Positions 9,498 through 20,904 of a stretch of 64,000 nt of DNA are shown here, piece after piece (the first letter of the stretch is position 1; each line of letters opens with the position of its first letter). Under the pieces are notes generated by a model that was given only the letters and a program-made list of their open reading frames with translations, had not been told where the DNA came from and ran no database searches. A program made the translations under genes and the position numbers. Source of the DNA: Gracilaria caudata (taxonomy: Eukaryota; Rhodophyta; Florideophyceae; Gracilariales; Gracilariaceae). The stretch lies in assembly GCA_030374735.1 (NCBI GenBank), contig JASCIV010000003.1:55336-119335 (forward strand), written 5' to 3'.

Positions 9498-10148
9498 ATG
9501 AAGCGCGTCAGGGGTGTCAACCTTCATATACCCGTTGTTCATGGCTCATTCGCAAAACATCTTGGCGACAAAGGTACGGAATCAAGAAGCCATGAGTGGA
9601 CAGTCTACTTGAGGCCTCTGCAACCAGCAGACCTTTCCCATTTTATCCGCCATGTGGAATTTGTTCTTCACGAGTCTTTCGAACCTCAAGTCCGTCGAGT
9701 GCCGGAGATGCCGTACGAAGTTCAAGAGTATGGATGGGGAGAGTTCGAGGTAATCATACGCGTGTTTTTCCAAGACCCGTCAGAAAAGCCAGTTGAGTTC
9801 TTTCATCCCCTCCGCCTTTTTGAAAACGTGGGTGAGCCCTCTCCGGATCCAGTTGTCTCAGAGCATTATGATGAAATCGTGTTTCAAGACCCCCCCGAAA
9901 CGCTTCACGGATTACTGAAGTCGATACCACACGGACCAAACTTGAGAATCAAGCAACCACCGTATCCCATACCAGCCTATTTCAAGGACTTCAGCGGCGC
10001 AGAAAGCGCTGATCTGAGAAAGTTGGAGCACGCCAGGCGCAAACTGCGTGAAGAAACCATGAAGCGCCAGACGCGTTACGAGGAGCTCGAAGAAGAACGA
10101 ACTGAACTGATTCGACAGATTACTGCGAAAGGTGGTCGCATTTCCTAG
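9498..10148 (+). CDS. YAF9: YEATS-domain protein, YAF9/GAS41 type
   Basis: This 216-residue protein has a YEATS domain at residues about 1-140 and a C-terminal coiled coil at about 170-214. The diagnostic strands are present: HEWTVYLRP (the usual HxWTVYVRG), VEFVLHESF, and EYGWGEFEVIIRVFF, the aromatic/GWGEF segment that forms the acyl-lysine pocket. YAF9/GAS41 reads acetylated or crotonylated histone H3 and is shared by the SWR1-type remodeller and the NuA4 acetyltransferase. The length and single C-terminal coil fit YAF9/GAS41, whereas TAF14 and ENL/AF9 differ in their tails. It starts at the first ATG after the divergent promoter. Confidence 0.88.
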   Translation: MKRVRGVNLHIPVVHGSFAKHLGDKGTESRSHEWTVYLRPLQPADLSHFIRHVEFVLHESFEPQVRRVPEMPYEVQEYGWGEFEVIIRVFFQDPSEKPVEFFHPLRLFENVGEPSPDPVVSEHYDEIVFQDPPETLHGLLKSIPHGPNLRIKQPPYPIPAYFKDFSGAESADLRKLEHARRKLREETMKRQTRYEELEEERTELIRQITAKGGRIS

Positions 10149-10356
10149 GCCGGGGTTTTGAGTCTGTTCATGTCATGTTGCCGTACCACTACTGCACATA
10201 TATGTACATACTGCAAAGATGTGGCATTGGCAAAATTGTCACGAAGCGAGAGCTAAACAGCTCCTGAAACTTGAAGTGAGACAAACGCGAACTTCGTTGC
10301 GATTGCGGTTCAGCGTTTCGTTGCATATAGAATTCAGTACCGTAATCAACAGGTCA

Positions 10357-12036
10357 TTATCCCAACAAAGCGTTGACGTTCGCGGTATCAGCTTCAGCCT
10401 GCTTGGTACCCAGGCCATCTTCCTCGCTTTCTTCCGGAATGTGTTGCTCCCCTGTGTGTACTTCGTTCTGTTCGGGTTTTCGCCGTTTTCGACCACGCTT
10501 GTTCGGAACGTATTGCGTGATTTCGCCTGCATGATACTTCCACCAACACTCCCGAGCTGTCCGATTACAAAGAGGTACAGGCCCGGGTTGACAGAGCTTG
10601 CATTCATATGTTGTTTTCGCTCGACATACCCAACATCGGCCTCTCGGCCTTCGCTGGGCGCTGGCCTTCACATCTCCGATAAAAGACGCCTCGTGCAAAT
10701 CAAAAGTGTTGCTAACAACTCTCCTTTGAGCCTCATCTACGACAGGTACCATGGTGTGAGAAGCGACAAGTGTCTCGGATTCAACTTTCTTCTGAGCTGA
10801 TGCCAGACCTGGAACAGTAACAGCGGCTGGCCCTACGCCCACGCGGGGAGTGGCGGAGAAAGGAGGGGGGAGATTGGTTGGTGTGCGCCTATCTTGAGTT
10901 ATGACATCCCCTGCACCTCCGTCAAAAGTAATAAGAGAAGTGTATAGATCTGGTCTACGATCACGGAAAATGCCCCATTGTACCCGAGCTGTTCGCATGT
11001 CATCAAGGTTGTATGTGTGCAAAAGCACCGTCTCCTGGTGTCGGCCTGCGTCTGATACGATGGATCCAGTATGATCAGTCATAAATGATGAACCATAGAA
11101 CGTGATCGATATGTCAGAAGAAACGCCGAGTTCTTTGCCTACACGATTCGCAGCAATAACGGGAACCATGTTGGCAGCAGCATGACCTTGCATACACTTC
11201 TGCCACTGGGAACATGTGTCTAGAGCAGGGTCTTGAGGTTCGGAACCTATTGCTGTTGGGTAAAGCAAGAGCTCAGCACCTTTGATTGCCATGCATCGCG
11301 CAGCTTCTGGAAACCATTGATCCCAGCAAATCCCGACGCCTATGGTAGCGTACCGCGTTTTGAAAGTTCGGAACCCGGTGTCCCCAGGACTGAAGTAGAA
11401 CTTTTCTTGGTAGCCCGGACCATCTGGAATATGAGATTTTCTATAGAGGCCTAACTGGCTACCATCAGCATCAATAACTACCACTGAATTGAAGTATGCG
11501 TTGCTGAACACAGGAGTCAAAACCCAAGCATATGAGGGGACGTCGTGAGTGGTTAGTGTCGTGGAGGTTCTATGTAGTGCAAGGAAGCGTGAAGTAGAAA
11601 TGTCTTCAAAGGACAAGTATCACCACGCCACGAGCTGGTGGTCTACTTTGAATCGCTCTCTTTAGTTTGTAGTGTATAGTGACAATCACCAAAACTGATG
11701 ACGAACTTACTTAGAACGCTCATAAAAGCTGATTGGGAGTACAACGTTGAGATCACGCGCGAGGCTCTGGAAACGCAAGATGTAGGATTTTTCATCTTCC
11801 AAAGATACGGCAAGACGAGCGTAATCCATTTGATCGATCGGAAAGTAAAGAGTAGCAAAAAGCTCCTGAAGGAGAACAATATTGGCACCCTTCCGCACAG
11901 CATCACGAACAAGGCTCTCGGCGCGTCGACAGTTAGACTCTATGTCATTGGTGCAGGAGAACTGGATGGCGGCAACGGTGATAACACGCTGAGGAGCGGT
12001 GGCGACGGCAGCCGCCACCGTGGCGGCGCTGGCCAT
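10357..12036 (-). CDS. CPA: N-carbamoylputrescine amidase with extra C-terminal zinc ribbon (2 exons)
   Basis: The enzyme hydrolyses N-carbamoylputrescine to putrescine in the arginine-agmatine polyamine route. Exon 1 is 12036-11711 and exon 2 is 11503-10357; the 207-bp intron has a GTAAGT donor and TTCAG acceptor, and splicing restores ERSNNAYFNSVVVIDADG. The nitrilase triad is present: Glu in VLLQELF, Lys in YRKSHIPDG and Cys in GVGICWDQWFPE. The amidase ends near RRPDLYTSLITFDGG (about residue 300), where the family normally stops. Here the frame stays open for about 185 more residues, including a Cys/His cluster (CWVC, CKLC, LCNRTARECWWKYH) like the piggyBac-type transposase zinc ribbon, then a basic/acidic tail. 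I chose the Met at 12036 because the conserved beta strand (ITVAAIQFSC) follows it shortly; the frame is open back to 12384, which could encode a targeting peptide. Confidence 0.85.
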
Positions 12037-12258
12037 GAACCGCGGCCGCGCGAAAGAGAATGATGCGATGGCGTTGCCAAGAGCCCTCCTAACGTGAGGA
12101 AGGCTAACCGAGTTCGCCCCGATGAGTCCGTGCGACGTTGAAAGCAGTACCCACAGCGAACCCCGGTGAAGACCACTACAATGCGTTTGGACCGCGTTTG
12201 GGCGTTCAAGGATCTGGATGTGCAACAGCTTTGGGCCGCCACATAGCGTTGCACTAGA

Positions 12259-12268
12259 TACCCTTGTA
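12259..12268 (-). promoter_or_regulatory. dispersed TACAAGGGTA motif, CPA upstream copy a
   Basis: An exact 10-mer about 220 bp upstream of the chosen CPA start. Confidence 0.4.
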
Positions 12269-12351
12269 CAGAAAGACACCACACCTGCACCACACCAGTC
12301 GCCAGCAGATGATTTGCAAAATGGGCTACAAAATTCCTTGGACAGCTTGAT

Positions 12352-12369
12352 GCTGTACCCTTGTACAGC
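12352..12369 (-). promoter_or_regulatory. dispersed motif inside a palindrome, CPA upstream copy b
   Basis: GCTGTAC-CCTT-GTACAGC is a perfect 7-bp inverted repeat around a 4-base centre and contains the exact 10-mer TACAAGGGTA on the minus strand. It lies about 320 bp upstream of the CPA start. Confidence 0.4.
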
Positions 12370-13498
12370 TGTCCTTCGCAGCACATCTAAGTTGATGATC
12401 CCAGTGGGTGCATCCAGAAAATGTCAAAACACCAGCCCACCAAATCCGTCAACAAGGCAGATTACCAAATCGCGACTGTGCGATGTCAAGCGGCTACAGC
12501 ACAGTGCATAGAAAATCCTTCAAAAATTAATGTAAATTACGGTTGAGTCTGGCGGACGGTTTGGAGTTCTGGTGTCACCTTTGGAAGTGACTCCACCTGG
12601 CCATATTTGGCGGGGCAGTCACCAATATTAAAAGCTTGTGATTGGCCAGAATTTGGCCAGGTGGCAGTTTGATTATTTCTGGATGCAGCCAGTATCGCAC
12701 CCCAAGGAATTCTTGTTCGCTAGAGTTTATAACCACTTCCAGCCTGCGGCCATCATCATGATGGTCACCATTCCAAGTACGACAGTACCGAAGGTAAGGT
12801 TAGCTGTGCGACACGCACTGAGCAACGACGAGAAAGTATTAGATCTCTTAGATGTTTACAAGTCTCTACCCCCTAGATGCTTTCGACCACAGGGTGTTTC
12901 GCTACCGACGCTTATCGCCTTCATCCTCCCATGAACCTTTTCACTCCTCCCCTAGAGACCGGTGTAGAGGGGCATACCACGACAAGGAGCTCCCGGATGT
13001 ACCACGTTGGCCACTCAAGAAACCATGAGCAGCGTCCTTACGACCCAACCCTCTTATCAATCAGATCAGTCGCAAGGACCAGTCCGTAGCCCTTCACCGT
13101 CATCCAACCCCAGTGTAGTCCCTCTGAGAAGACCATGGAAAACCCCCGTCCAGTGGCCCCTTTGGAGCTCTTTCTCTCGCAAGAAAGAGCTTCACCTTTG
13201 CAAGCCCTCCTGGAGCCCTCCCTTCTCGTTTACTTTCTTCTTAAATATGGTCTGTAGCCCCTAATTCCGAGGCTCCAGGAACTCTCATTTACACTCGCTT
13301 TATCAATAACTGCAGCCTAGGACGGTCAAGTCTGTAATGCAGACTTTAAGTACCGAAGTTTTGCCACTTCAGCAGACGATTATCGGATGATCTAATGATC
13401 ATCCCCACATGATGATCATGCCATTTTGGCGAAGGGTTGATGTTCACACTGTACATGATAACCTTAGTATCATCATTATACTACCACTAAATATGTGG

Positions 13499-13804
13499 GT
13501 GAATGGCCATTCCCATTACGCGCACGATGTACCCCCCATTAGCAATGTCAGCTATCAGCAATGGGAACGGTTCGCCCGCACTATTAGTAATGGGAACGGT
13601 GATTCACCTGTAGGAGCTCACTACAAGAATCGTCTACGTTCATTGGTTGTCCGGCCAGACACTTTTGTAGCCTAGTCGTCTCACATCACCCACACCATTA
13701 AGAATGGGAACGGTCATTCACGTACAGTGTGGGCCACTACGATAACCATGCCCGTAAATGAGAGAGAGAGAGAGAAAGAACCGTGATTGGAACGATCATT
13801 CGCC
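13499..13804. repeat. cluster of degenerate 20-bp repeats (AATGGGAACGGTNATTCRCC)
   Basis: Four forward units are visible: 13560-13576, 13589-13608, 13703-13722 and 13785-13804. One unit is inverted at 13499-13518, whose complement reads TAATGGGAATGGCCATTCAC. The spacing is irregular (about 30, 114 and 82 bp), so this is not a simple tandem satellite. The units are AT/GC balanced and carry no open frame. Confidence 0.6.
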
Positions 13805-14126
13805 TACTTATTTTGTAGTAGCTTTGGACCCCCGAGGTATGAGGATGGATACCAACAGCTTGTACGCAGTCATTGAAATTGCTATGCGACTTCAATAAGC
13901 TTGTAACTCGTTCGCGTATCGTGATGTGGAGGCCTTTGTAGTTTCTCTTGAAGGCCACGCTAAATTTACCTAGTCCGTGCACCCTGTACCCATCAGGACA
14001 TCACCACGTGACCACGGTTGGTCAAGTGCTTTCTGTGATGAAATGCTCTTCCTTCGCAGCAGGTTTAATTGTACTGCAAAGTTCCTGCGGGCCTCCAACG
14101 TCCCCAACTCGAACTCTAAAAAGCTA

Positions 14127-17100
14127 CTATGACTGCTGACTTACCGCCTTGTTCCGCTTTTTCTTCGGGGGCTCTTCCTTTTTGACCATAAGCCGGGGAG
14201 CCACCGACATGGCCATCAGCTCCTGGAAGAGCAGTTTGCAAGCGTACGGAATATATACTTGACTAATAGCAGTGCTGTTGTTGCAATTTCGGCAGTGGAA
14301 AGTATTCTTCCGCAGATCTGCTATTGCAATGAGCCCGCAAATGTCACACACGTGAACTCTGTACTTATCACTCATGTCCATGAGACGTTCCCGAATAAAA
14401 CTTGCCCTGCGGGTGGAGTCACGAATGATGTAAGGAATACACAGTCAGTTACTCATGTCATCTAAACACGATTCATCGCAATAAAACGTACCCACCATGC
14501 GAAATAAGACAGTCGCGCTCCATTTCTCCAAATCGCAGCCCACCTCCTCTAGCTCGACCCTCGAGCGGTTGTCTAGTCAACAAAGTCACAGGACCGTTTG
14601 ACCTTGAATGTATTTTGTCATCCACCATGTGTTTCAGACGTTGGTAGTACGTAGGACCCAAAAATATGTGCGCTTCTAGTGGTCGTCCAGTATGGCCATT
14701 GTGCATAAGCTCCCACCCGTGCGGCTGGTAACCAGCTTCTAGTAAACGTTTACCAATATCTTCCACAGTAATATTTGTGAACGGCGTCGCGTCACCCTCG
14801 GTGCCCTTGATTGCAGCAACCTTCCCAAGTAGGCACTCTATCAGTTGCCCGATTGTCATTCGCGATGGGATGGCGTGTGGATTCACAATGATATCTGGGA
14901 TGATACCTTCTGAAGTGAAAGGCATATCTTCCTGTCGGTATGTAATTCCAATCGTACCCTTTTGGCCATGTCTTGATGAGAACTTGTCTCCTATCTGAGG
15001 CTTTCTCACAGAACGCAACCTTACCGAAACAAATCTGGCGCCTTCCTCGTTCATAGCCAGAAGCACTTTGTCTACAACACCGTTCTCAGTTGATTTCGCG
15101 CCCTGAGACAGATCCTTTTTCGTCTTTGCACCAGCAAGTTTTGCCACGCTCGATTGATCCCTTTGCACGTCAGTTAAAGGAGTAGTTTTGCCAACAAGAA
15201 TATCATTCCCCGCAATGCGAGTTCCTTCACATACAAGGCCATCCGCATCAAGTTTGTCGTAGGCTCCGGGCTTTACGCCCACACAATCATGATGATCGGG
15301 CACTTCAAACCGCTCCTGCAGGCCTGCAAGGTGTCTCTTTTCTTCGTCACGGAAACTTCTGAAGTAGACAGATCGAAACAATCCTCGATCGATTCCTGAC
15401 TGAGACATAATGACAGAATCTTCTTGGTTGTAACCAGAGTAGCAGGCAATGGCGACGACTGCGTTGATACCAGAAGGCAAAGCCCGGAATTTCAAATGCT
15501 GCATGGCACGCGTACACACCAGCGGTTTTTGCGGGTAGTACAATACGTGAGCCTGAGTATCCATTCTCAGACTGAAGTTCGTTATATAGACACCCATGGC
15601 CTGTTTTCCCATAGCCGACTGATACGTGTTACGAGGACTTTGATTGTGATCCGGGAATGGAATGATTGAGCCGCAGACACCGAGAATCATGGCTGGGTGA
15701 ATCTCACAGTGTGTGTACAGTGCAGAGTGGTTTTTCTTTTCTAAGTCACTCATTAGCATGGCAATCATGATTGTTTCCTCCTCTTCACAATCCACATATT
15801 CGATCAGCCCCAGAACAAGTAAGCTATGAAACGCACGAATTTCCGGATCGAAGTCCGGACTTTCTTCATCTTCTGCACTTTCGAGAGCGAGTACATGCCG
15901 TTTTCGAATCTTGAGCTGCGATTTCCGCCAACCATGCTCATCTTGTTTCTTGTCCTGCTCAACGACAAACAGCGGTCTACAGATACGACCGGCGTCTGTA
16001 TAGATTCGTAATTCCCGACGTTGGTGATCCATAACAATAGAAACTTCGAAGTTTATATCACCTTTCCTGCGCAAGCTTCTAAGCGTATCTGCTAAGCCTT
16101 CAGCTTTGTGATGAATACCCACCCAGGCTCCGTTCACGAACACCTTGGTCGCCTTCGCAACTTGACCCGGGGCAATTTCCATAAGTTGATGTGTGCTCCA
16201 CTCTTCGAGGAAGATTTGAACCGGTTCAGCTTGTGACCCTACCGAAATGTAGGCCATCAAAGCTAGGTTCTTCACTAGTCCACACGCCTGTCCCTCTGGG
16301 GTCTCAGCTGGACATATCATACCCCAATGAGTATTGTGGAGCTGTCGCGGCTTCGCCAGCTTTCCTTCTCTCCCAATAGGCGAATTCATTCGTCGAAGAT
16401 GAGAGAGTGAAGATGCAAATGTTAGACGGTTAAGCACTTGCGAAACGCCGGTCTTTGTCGGGGCACCGCCTGCTGAATTCCAGTTCCCGGTGGAGAGAGC
16501 GTATTTAAGCCCATTGGTGATAATCGAGGACTTTACAAGGGATGTTAGATCCACATCTCCGCCCGCATTTATAATTCTCTTTGCATTTGCTCTAACATCC
16601 TTCATTAGCTTTCGCAGCAGTTGTCTGAACAAAGTCGTTAGCAGCGGTCCCGCCAAATCCAAGCGTTTGTTACCGTAATGATCACGGTCGTCTTCGCGCT
16701 GTCTACCGAGTGCTACATAAAGCAGCTTGTTCACCATGTACCCCAAATAATACGACTTCTTCATTTCAGAACCTGGCTCAGTTCCAATGTGAGGGAGAAG
16801 TTCCAGTTGTAGAACGTCTCTCCCATATTTTATACGGTCCGCCCTAGAGAGACCTCCTTTTCCGGGACCTCTTCTGCCTATGAAATCAAGGGCGCTTAGA
16901 ACATCACGAATATCCTGCGCCTCTTCTATCGAGGGCATTACGGAAGTCATGAGTTCGTCATCTGATAGATCATAACAGATATGACTCATGACTTCTTTGT
17001 CATTAGCGCACCCTAAAGCACGGAACAAGACTACCACAGGTATTTCCTCGCGGATACTCGGGATCTGACAGTGAATAGTTGAGCCGGAAAGCCCATCCTT

Positions 17101-18062
17101 CCCTTTTCCGCGCGACTTGAGCTTCACTTGGAGAGAGGTTGTTGGTCTGTTGCTCGCTTCAGATGCAGATCGAACTTCAGCCACATGAGAATATGTGGAC
17201 GGGAGGGATTTAACGAAGACGAAACAGTGATTTGTAGACATTCGTTCTTGCGCAAGCAGCACTTTTTCAGAGCCGTTAATAACAAAATACCCACCCTGGT
17301 CAACATGACACTCCCCCATTTTGTTTAGCTGCTCGTCTCTCTTCAGGTCGTGCATGATACAATATCTCGATCGGAGCATAAGAGGAACCCGTCCAAAGAA
17401 CACTGTTTTTCTGTTTTCTTGACCTAATTGAACCTCCTCCCCGGTGTCAGGGTGAACCTCAAGTTCAGTTTTCGAAATCTCGCAGTACAAAGGCGACGCA
17501 TAAGTCAAATTTCTCAAACGGGCTTGATTAGGGTTAAGAATATCAGCTTCTCCGGTAGATTCCTGAAAGAATGGGCGACCCATACGCAGTTGTCCGAATC
17601 TTATGATAATTCGCTTCGCAGTTTCTTGCTCCATCTCACCCGGCAAGTGCTGGTCTTCGGAAATGATTTCAATGTCCGGCGTCTGATCCACAAGGTCCTG
17701 TAGCAGGAAACACAAGGAAGAAAACAACGTACGTGTGAAACGTTAGCAGCCGAGCGTGATGGTTTGGAGCTCGTTAGAGTGCGCTTAATAGATCATACCT
17801 GCATAGTGTTTGTCATGAAGACATCGTACGAGTCGAGTTGTTGCCCAACAAGCCCCCTCGTCTTAAAATGGGAGGCAATGACAGTCCAAGCATCTTCTTC
17901 GGTTATCGGCTCCTCATTTTCGTCAAATAGGTCTTCTGGTTCGTCCGCAAATCCATCTCCGTTTATGTACTCCGCTTCCCTCTCCTGGACTTCGTAGTCA
18001 AAGTCTTTCGTCGCGTCGAAGTATCCATTGTTATGCACGGATGGTCTGGCTTCTATTTGCAT
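14127..18062 (-). CDS. RPB2: DNA-directed RNA polymerase II second-largest subunit (3 exons)
   Basis: RPB2 forms one side of the Pol II active centre and transcribes mRNA genes in the nucleus. The exons are 18062-17799, 17697-14492 and 14406-14127. Both introns are short (101 and 85 bp), with donors GTATGA and GTACGT and acceptors TACAG and CGCAG. Splicing gives 1249 residues. The N-terminus [18 protein letters not shown] plus QQLDSYDVF is diagnostic. Further landmarks are the protrusion and fork regions, the hybrid-binding segment ([18 protein letters not shown]), and [15 protein letters not shown]. The C-terminal clamp zinc site has CDICGL and CRNCNN, with [14 protein letters not shown] just upstream of the second splice. 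The gene diverges from the SMARCD gene. It is complete, with no defect seen. Confidence 0.97.
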
Positions 18063-18843
18063 ATCGCTCTCAAAGCCAGGAATTGTTCAAGTTGAATGCC
18101 TTGGGAAGCGCTTGGGGTGCTCAGGAGTCCAAGCGAGAGACACGAGCCTTACGCCTTTACGAAAAGTAGAGTCTGAAATCGTCGTATGAAAGAGTCTATG
18201 GACGACAACGAAGTGAGGACTGGAGACGTTTTACGGCCGGTAACGTGTCCCTTCCGAATCACTCAGGTGTCTGTTAAGGACTCTTCCAAGAAGGCAGTTG
18301 AGAGGTGCACAAATATTGACAACCTGTTTGAATTCGACTTCGGCAGTCGTGTTCAAAGCTTCAGCGTCGTTGATCTTGCTTTTCGCAGTTTGCGTTGAAG
18401 AGCACTGACATAAAATACAGTTCCCGCGCTCTCTACAAGGGTACAAGTGTAGAACGCTACCGAGTTGGAAACGACGCCCCGCAGCTTTCCACCTTATGCT
18501 GCGCACTTTCGAAAGTTTTCCTGTTTTTTTTTTGAATCTGGCGCCATTATTATTGCATGTTATTGCGGCCTTGGCAGTTGGGCGCAATGGTGACGCCGAA
18601 AGCGACACGCCTTCCAGGCTTTCAAATACTGCATCGTTCCCATCAACAAGAACATCCTTGTATTCACCAAGGCCCGACTGCTACCTTCGTAAAAAGCGGC
18701 TTTCGCTGAAGCTTGGTGTGCTCTCTGGTGATCAGCGCATAGTTTTCCACAAAATTCTAGCTCGCGCTAGGCCATACATTTGAATCAGCTCGCTAATAAT
18801 TCCCGCGATAAGCCCTTAAGCACTCGTTCGTACATTCTACAGC
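18063..18843. promoter_or_regulatory. bidirectional promoter region between RPB2 and the SMARCD gene
   Basis: The 781-bp divergent spacer has one dispersed motif plus a half copy at 18434-18460 and a T9 run near 18525. Its open frames (up to 125 codons) show no domain. Confidence 0.5.
18434..18460. promoter_or_regulatory. dispersed motif and inverted half copy in the RPB2/SMARCD spacer
   Basis: TACAAGGGTA is on the + strand at 18434-18443. GTAGAACGCTAC, the other half of the extended consensus in reverse orientation, follows at 18449-18460. The two halves are thus present but rearranged relative to the copy at 9140. Confidence 0.45.
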
Positions 18844-20346
18844 ATGGAAATTCCGAGAGGGAAAGGGGGTGCTCTTAAATCCGAAAGCGATGTGGGCCGG
18901 GCGGCCGCAGAATTCTTGGCGTCTGCATCCGAACGTCGAAAAAGAGCTCGCGCCTCCATGGGTCCAATGCGGGAACAAGCTAGGAAACGCCATGTTTCCT
19001 CCCACCCATCAAAAGTTAACGTCGAGGCTGCTAGAAAGTCAGCATTGGTTCTTTCGGGCGAATCCCCGGCGTACAAGAAACTAATGGAAATGGAAGAGCG
19101 TCTTGACCTTGCACTGATGCGCAAGCAACAAGATATTAAAGAGATGCTGAAATCACAATTCTTTTCTGAGAAACGCGTGTTCAGACTCTACATATTCAAC
19201 ACATTCCGGTCGCAGCCTGAAACCCCAGGGGTCACTTCAGAGGACGTTGCATCCTGGTCTTTGCGAATCCAAGGTCACCTTCAACCGAAGAAAGATTCAT
19301 CGAAAGGCATCGAGCTTGGAGACGCAGCGGATTCCCAATCTGCAGGCGTTCCTGGTCTCACGATAACCCCTGGAGCGACAGGAGTCTCATCAGGAGTCCC
19401 GCCGTCAGCCATACCTGGCCAATATCAGTCTTCCGAACCTGCGAGTGTGTTGACTGGACCCCCACCTAAGTGCTCTGATATTTTCAGCAAAGTAATCGTT
19501 GAGCTCGATAAGGACCTGTACCCGGAGAACAATATGATTGAATGGAAGCGGAAGGATGGGGAGCCGTCCTCAAATGGCTTTGAAATTTCGCGAGCTGGCT
19601 CGAAGGAATTTACAGCGAAGATATATCTTTTTGTGGATCATAAACCTGATCAGTTTCGCATATCATGGCCTCTGTCTCGTCTAATCGGAGTCAAGAAGGA
19701 AACGAAGAAAAATATCTATAACAGTGTCTGGCAATACGTGAAAAAGAACAGGTTGCAATGCGTTGACGATCGCACGGCTGTACGACTGGATGCTGGCTTA
19801 AAGACACTGCTCGGGCCTGTCAATCAAACTGTGGAAGTTCTGAAACTTCAGCAGTTGTTCGCTATTATCAAGAGCCACATGGGACCGTTGGAGCCCATAC
19901 AGATTGAATACGAGGTAATGTTGAATGGGGACGTCGTTGACAATCAAGACTGCTACGATATCGAAGTGAATGTTCAGGACACAAGCTTGATTGAATCTGC
20001 TCGAAAGGCTGGGACATTTGGTCTGGGTCTCCCGCAATCGACGGAATATGAAGCTCTCAGTGAGAAGCATATGGTTGCACTCCAGAAAATTGCAGAACAT
20101 AAAAAACGAAGAGACTTCTTCGTAGGCTTTTGTTCCAATCCTGTTCAATTCATAAACCATTTGATTCTGAGCCAAACTAGGGACTTGAAAGTGCTCGGCG
20201 GCAGCACAGGTAGGAACCCGGAGGAAGAACGCAGAGCATCTTTTTATCAGCAGCAATGGGTATATGAAGCTGTACCACGTTATTTGTTGAGAAAAGCAAT
20301 TGCCGACACTGCTGAGGAAACCGTTGAGAGCGTTCTCAAAGGTTAG
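18844..20346 (+). CDS. SWI/SNF complex subunit, SMARCD/BAF60/SWP73 type (SWIB domain)
   Basis: This 500-residue protein is a core subunit of SWI/SNF chromatin remodellers. After a basic N-terminus comes the conserved helix YKKLMEMEERLDLALMRKQQ, then LRLYIFNTF-like and WSLRIQGHL strands typical of the BAF60 N-core. A variable Ser/Gly/Pro linker follows at about 150-205. Residues about 265-325 are the SWIB/MDM2-like domain (FRISWPLSRLIGVKKETKKN, then WQYVKKNRLQ). The C-terminal part (about 400-495) carries the family helical region ending RRASFYQQQWVYEAVPRYL. All conserved blocks are present in the expected order and length. It starts at the first ATG of the frame. Confidence 0.93.
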   Translation: MEIPRGKGGALKSESDVGRAAAEFLASASERRKRARASMGPMREQARKRHVSSHPSKVNVEAARKSALVLSGESPAYKKLMEMEERLDLALMRKQQDIKEMLKSQFFSEKRVFRLYIFNTFRSQPETPGVTSEDVASWSLRIQGHLQPKKDSSKGIELGDAADSQSAGVPGLTITPGATGVSSGVPPSAIPGQYQSSEPASVLTGPPPKCSDIFSKVIVELDKDLYPENNMIEWKRKDGEPSSNGFEISRAGSKEFTAKIYLFVDHKPDQFRISWPLSRLIGVKKETKKNIYNSVWQYVKKNRLQCVDDRTAVRLDAGLKTLLGPVNQTVEVLKLQQLFAIIKSHMGPLEPIQIEYEVMLNGDVVDNQDCYDIEVNVQDTSLIESARKAGTFGLGLPQSTEYEALSEKHMVALQKIAEHKKRRDFFVGFCSNPVQFINHLILSQTRDLKVLGGSTGRNPEEERRASFYQQQWVYEAVPRYLLRKAIADTAEETVESVLKG

Positions 20347-20904
20347 CGGATCAGGAACTCTAATTTATTGCTTAGTGAGGTCAGCTAAATCTCGCCGACA
20401 AAATCTGCAGGGGCTGACTGAGTTGCCGATGTGGGATATCCTCTGTGCTGCACCGTTGTTACAGTGTTGAGAACTCGTCAATATGATATGCATTTCCACA
20501 AGACTTAGGCGATGATAACAAGATAGCACGAGCACGATTCCAAGAGCAGGAGCCCAAAACAATCTATTGAACGAACAAGATCTTCCCCACTATGCCTGAT
20601 GGTCCAACTTGGTACGATGCCTCAGGCATCATGCCTGTACGTGTAAAGCTAAAGTTTTGTACCCTTGTAACCCTCTTACCTCGCAAGCAATGGTGTGAGG
20701 CCGTAGCTTTACAGAGACAAACGTGATGTGTTTGCCCCAGCCTTGATTCGGAAACGCTACCAACGCAAGGAATTCAGCCATCTGCCCATGCATGGCTGAG
20801 AGGCCTAACTATTGACTGCTGTTGCGGGGTAAGGGTTACGCGATGGGCAAAGTTATTCCTCAGCAAAAGAAAGCTCGCATTATTTCAGGCTATATTCTCT
20901 TGCA
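20347..20904. other. intergenic region upstream of the Clp-like gene
   Basis: This 558-bp flank holds a 15-bp palindrome (GATGCCTCAGGCATC) at 20616-20630 and an exact copy of the dispersed motif at 20660-20669. No gene is seen. Confidence 0.45.
20660..20669 (-). promoter_or_regulatory. dispersed TACAAGGGTA motif, Clp-like upstream copy
   Basis: An exact 10-mer about 240 bp upstream of the Clp-like start codon. It is preceded by TTGTA, so the direct repeat TTGTACCCTTGTA is seen, as at 18434 on the other strand. Confidence 0.4.

Larger units (their letters stand above)
12037..14126. other. 2.1-kb intergenic region upstream of CPA
   Basis: No gene is recognised here. It contains two copies of the dispersed motif (12259 and 12356), several short open frames without domain features, a cluster of degenerate AATGGGAACGGT repeats at 13499-13804, and an (AG)n run near 13757-13778. 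The region is a likely site of old repeats. Confidence 0.45.

Noticed and set aside
12037..12384. Extended N-terminus of the amidase
   Set aside because: No homology expected in the family; contains two copies of the dispersed intergenic motif, so it looks like promoter and leader. An organelle-targeting extension cannot be fully excluded.
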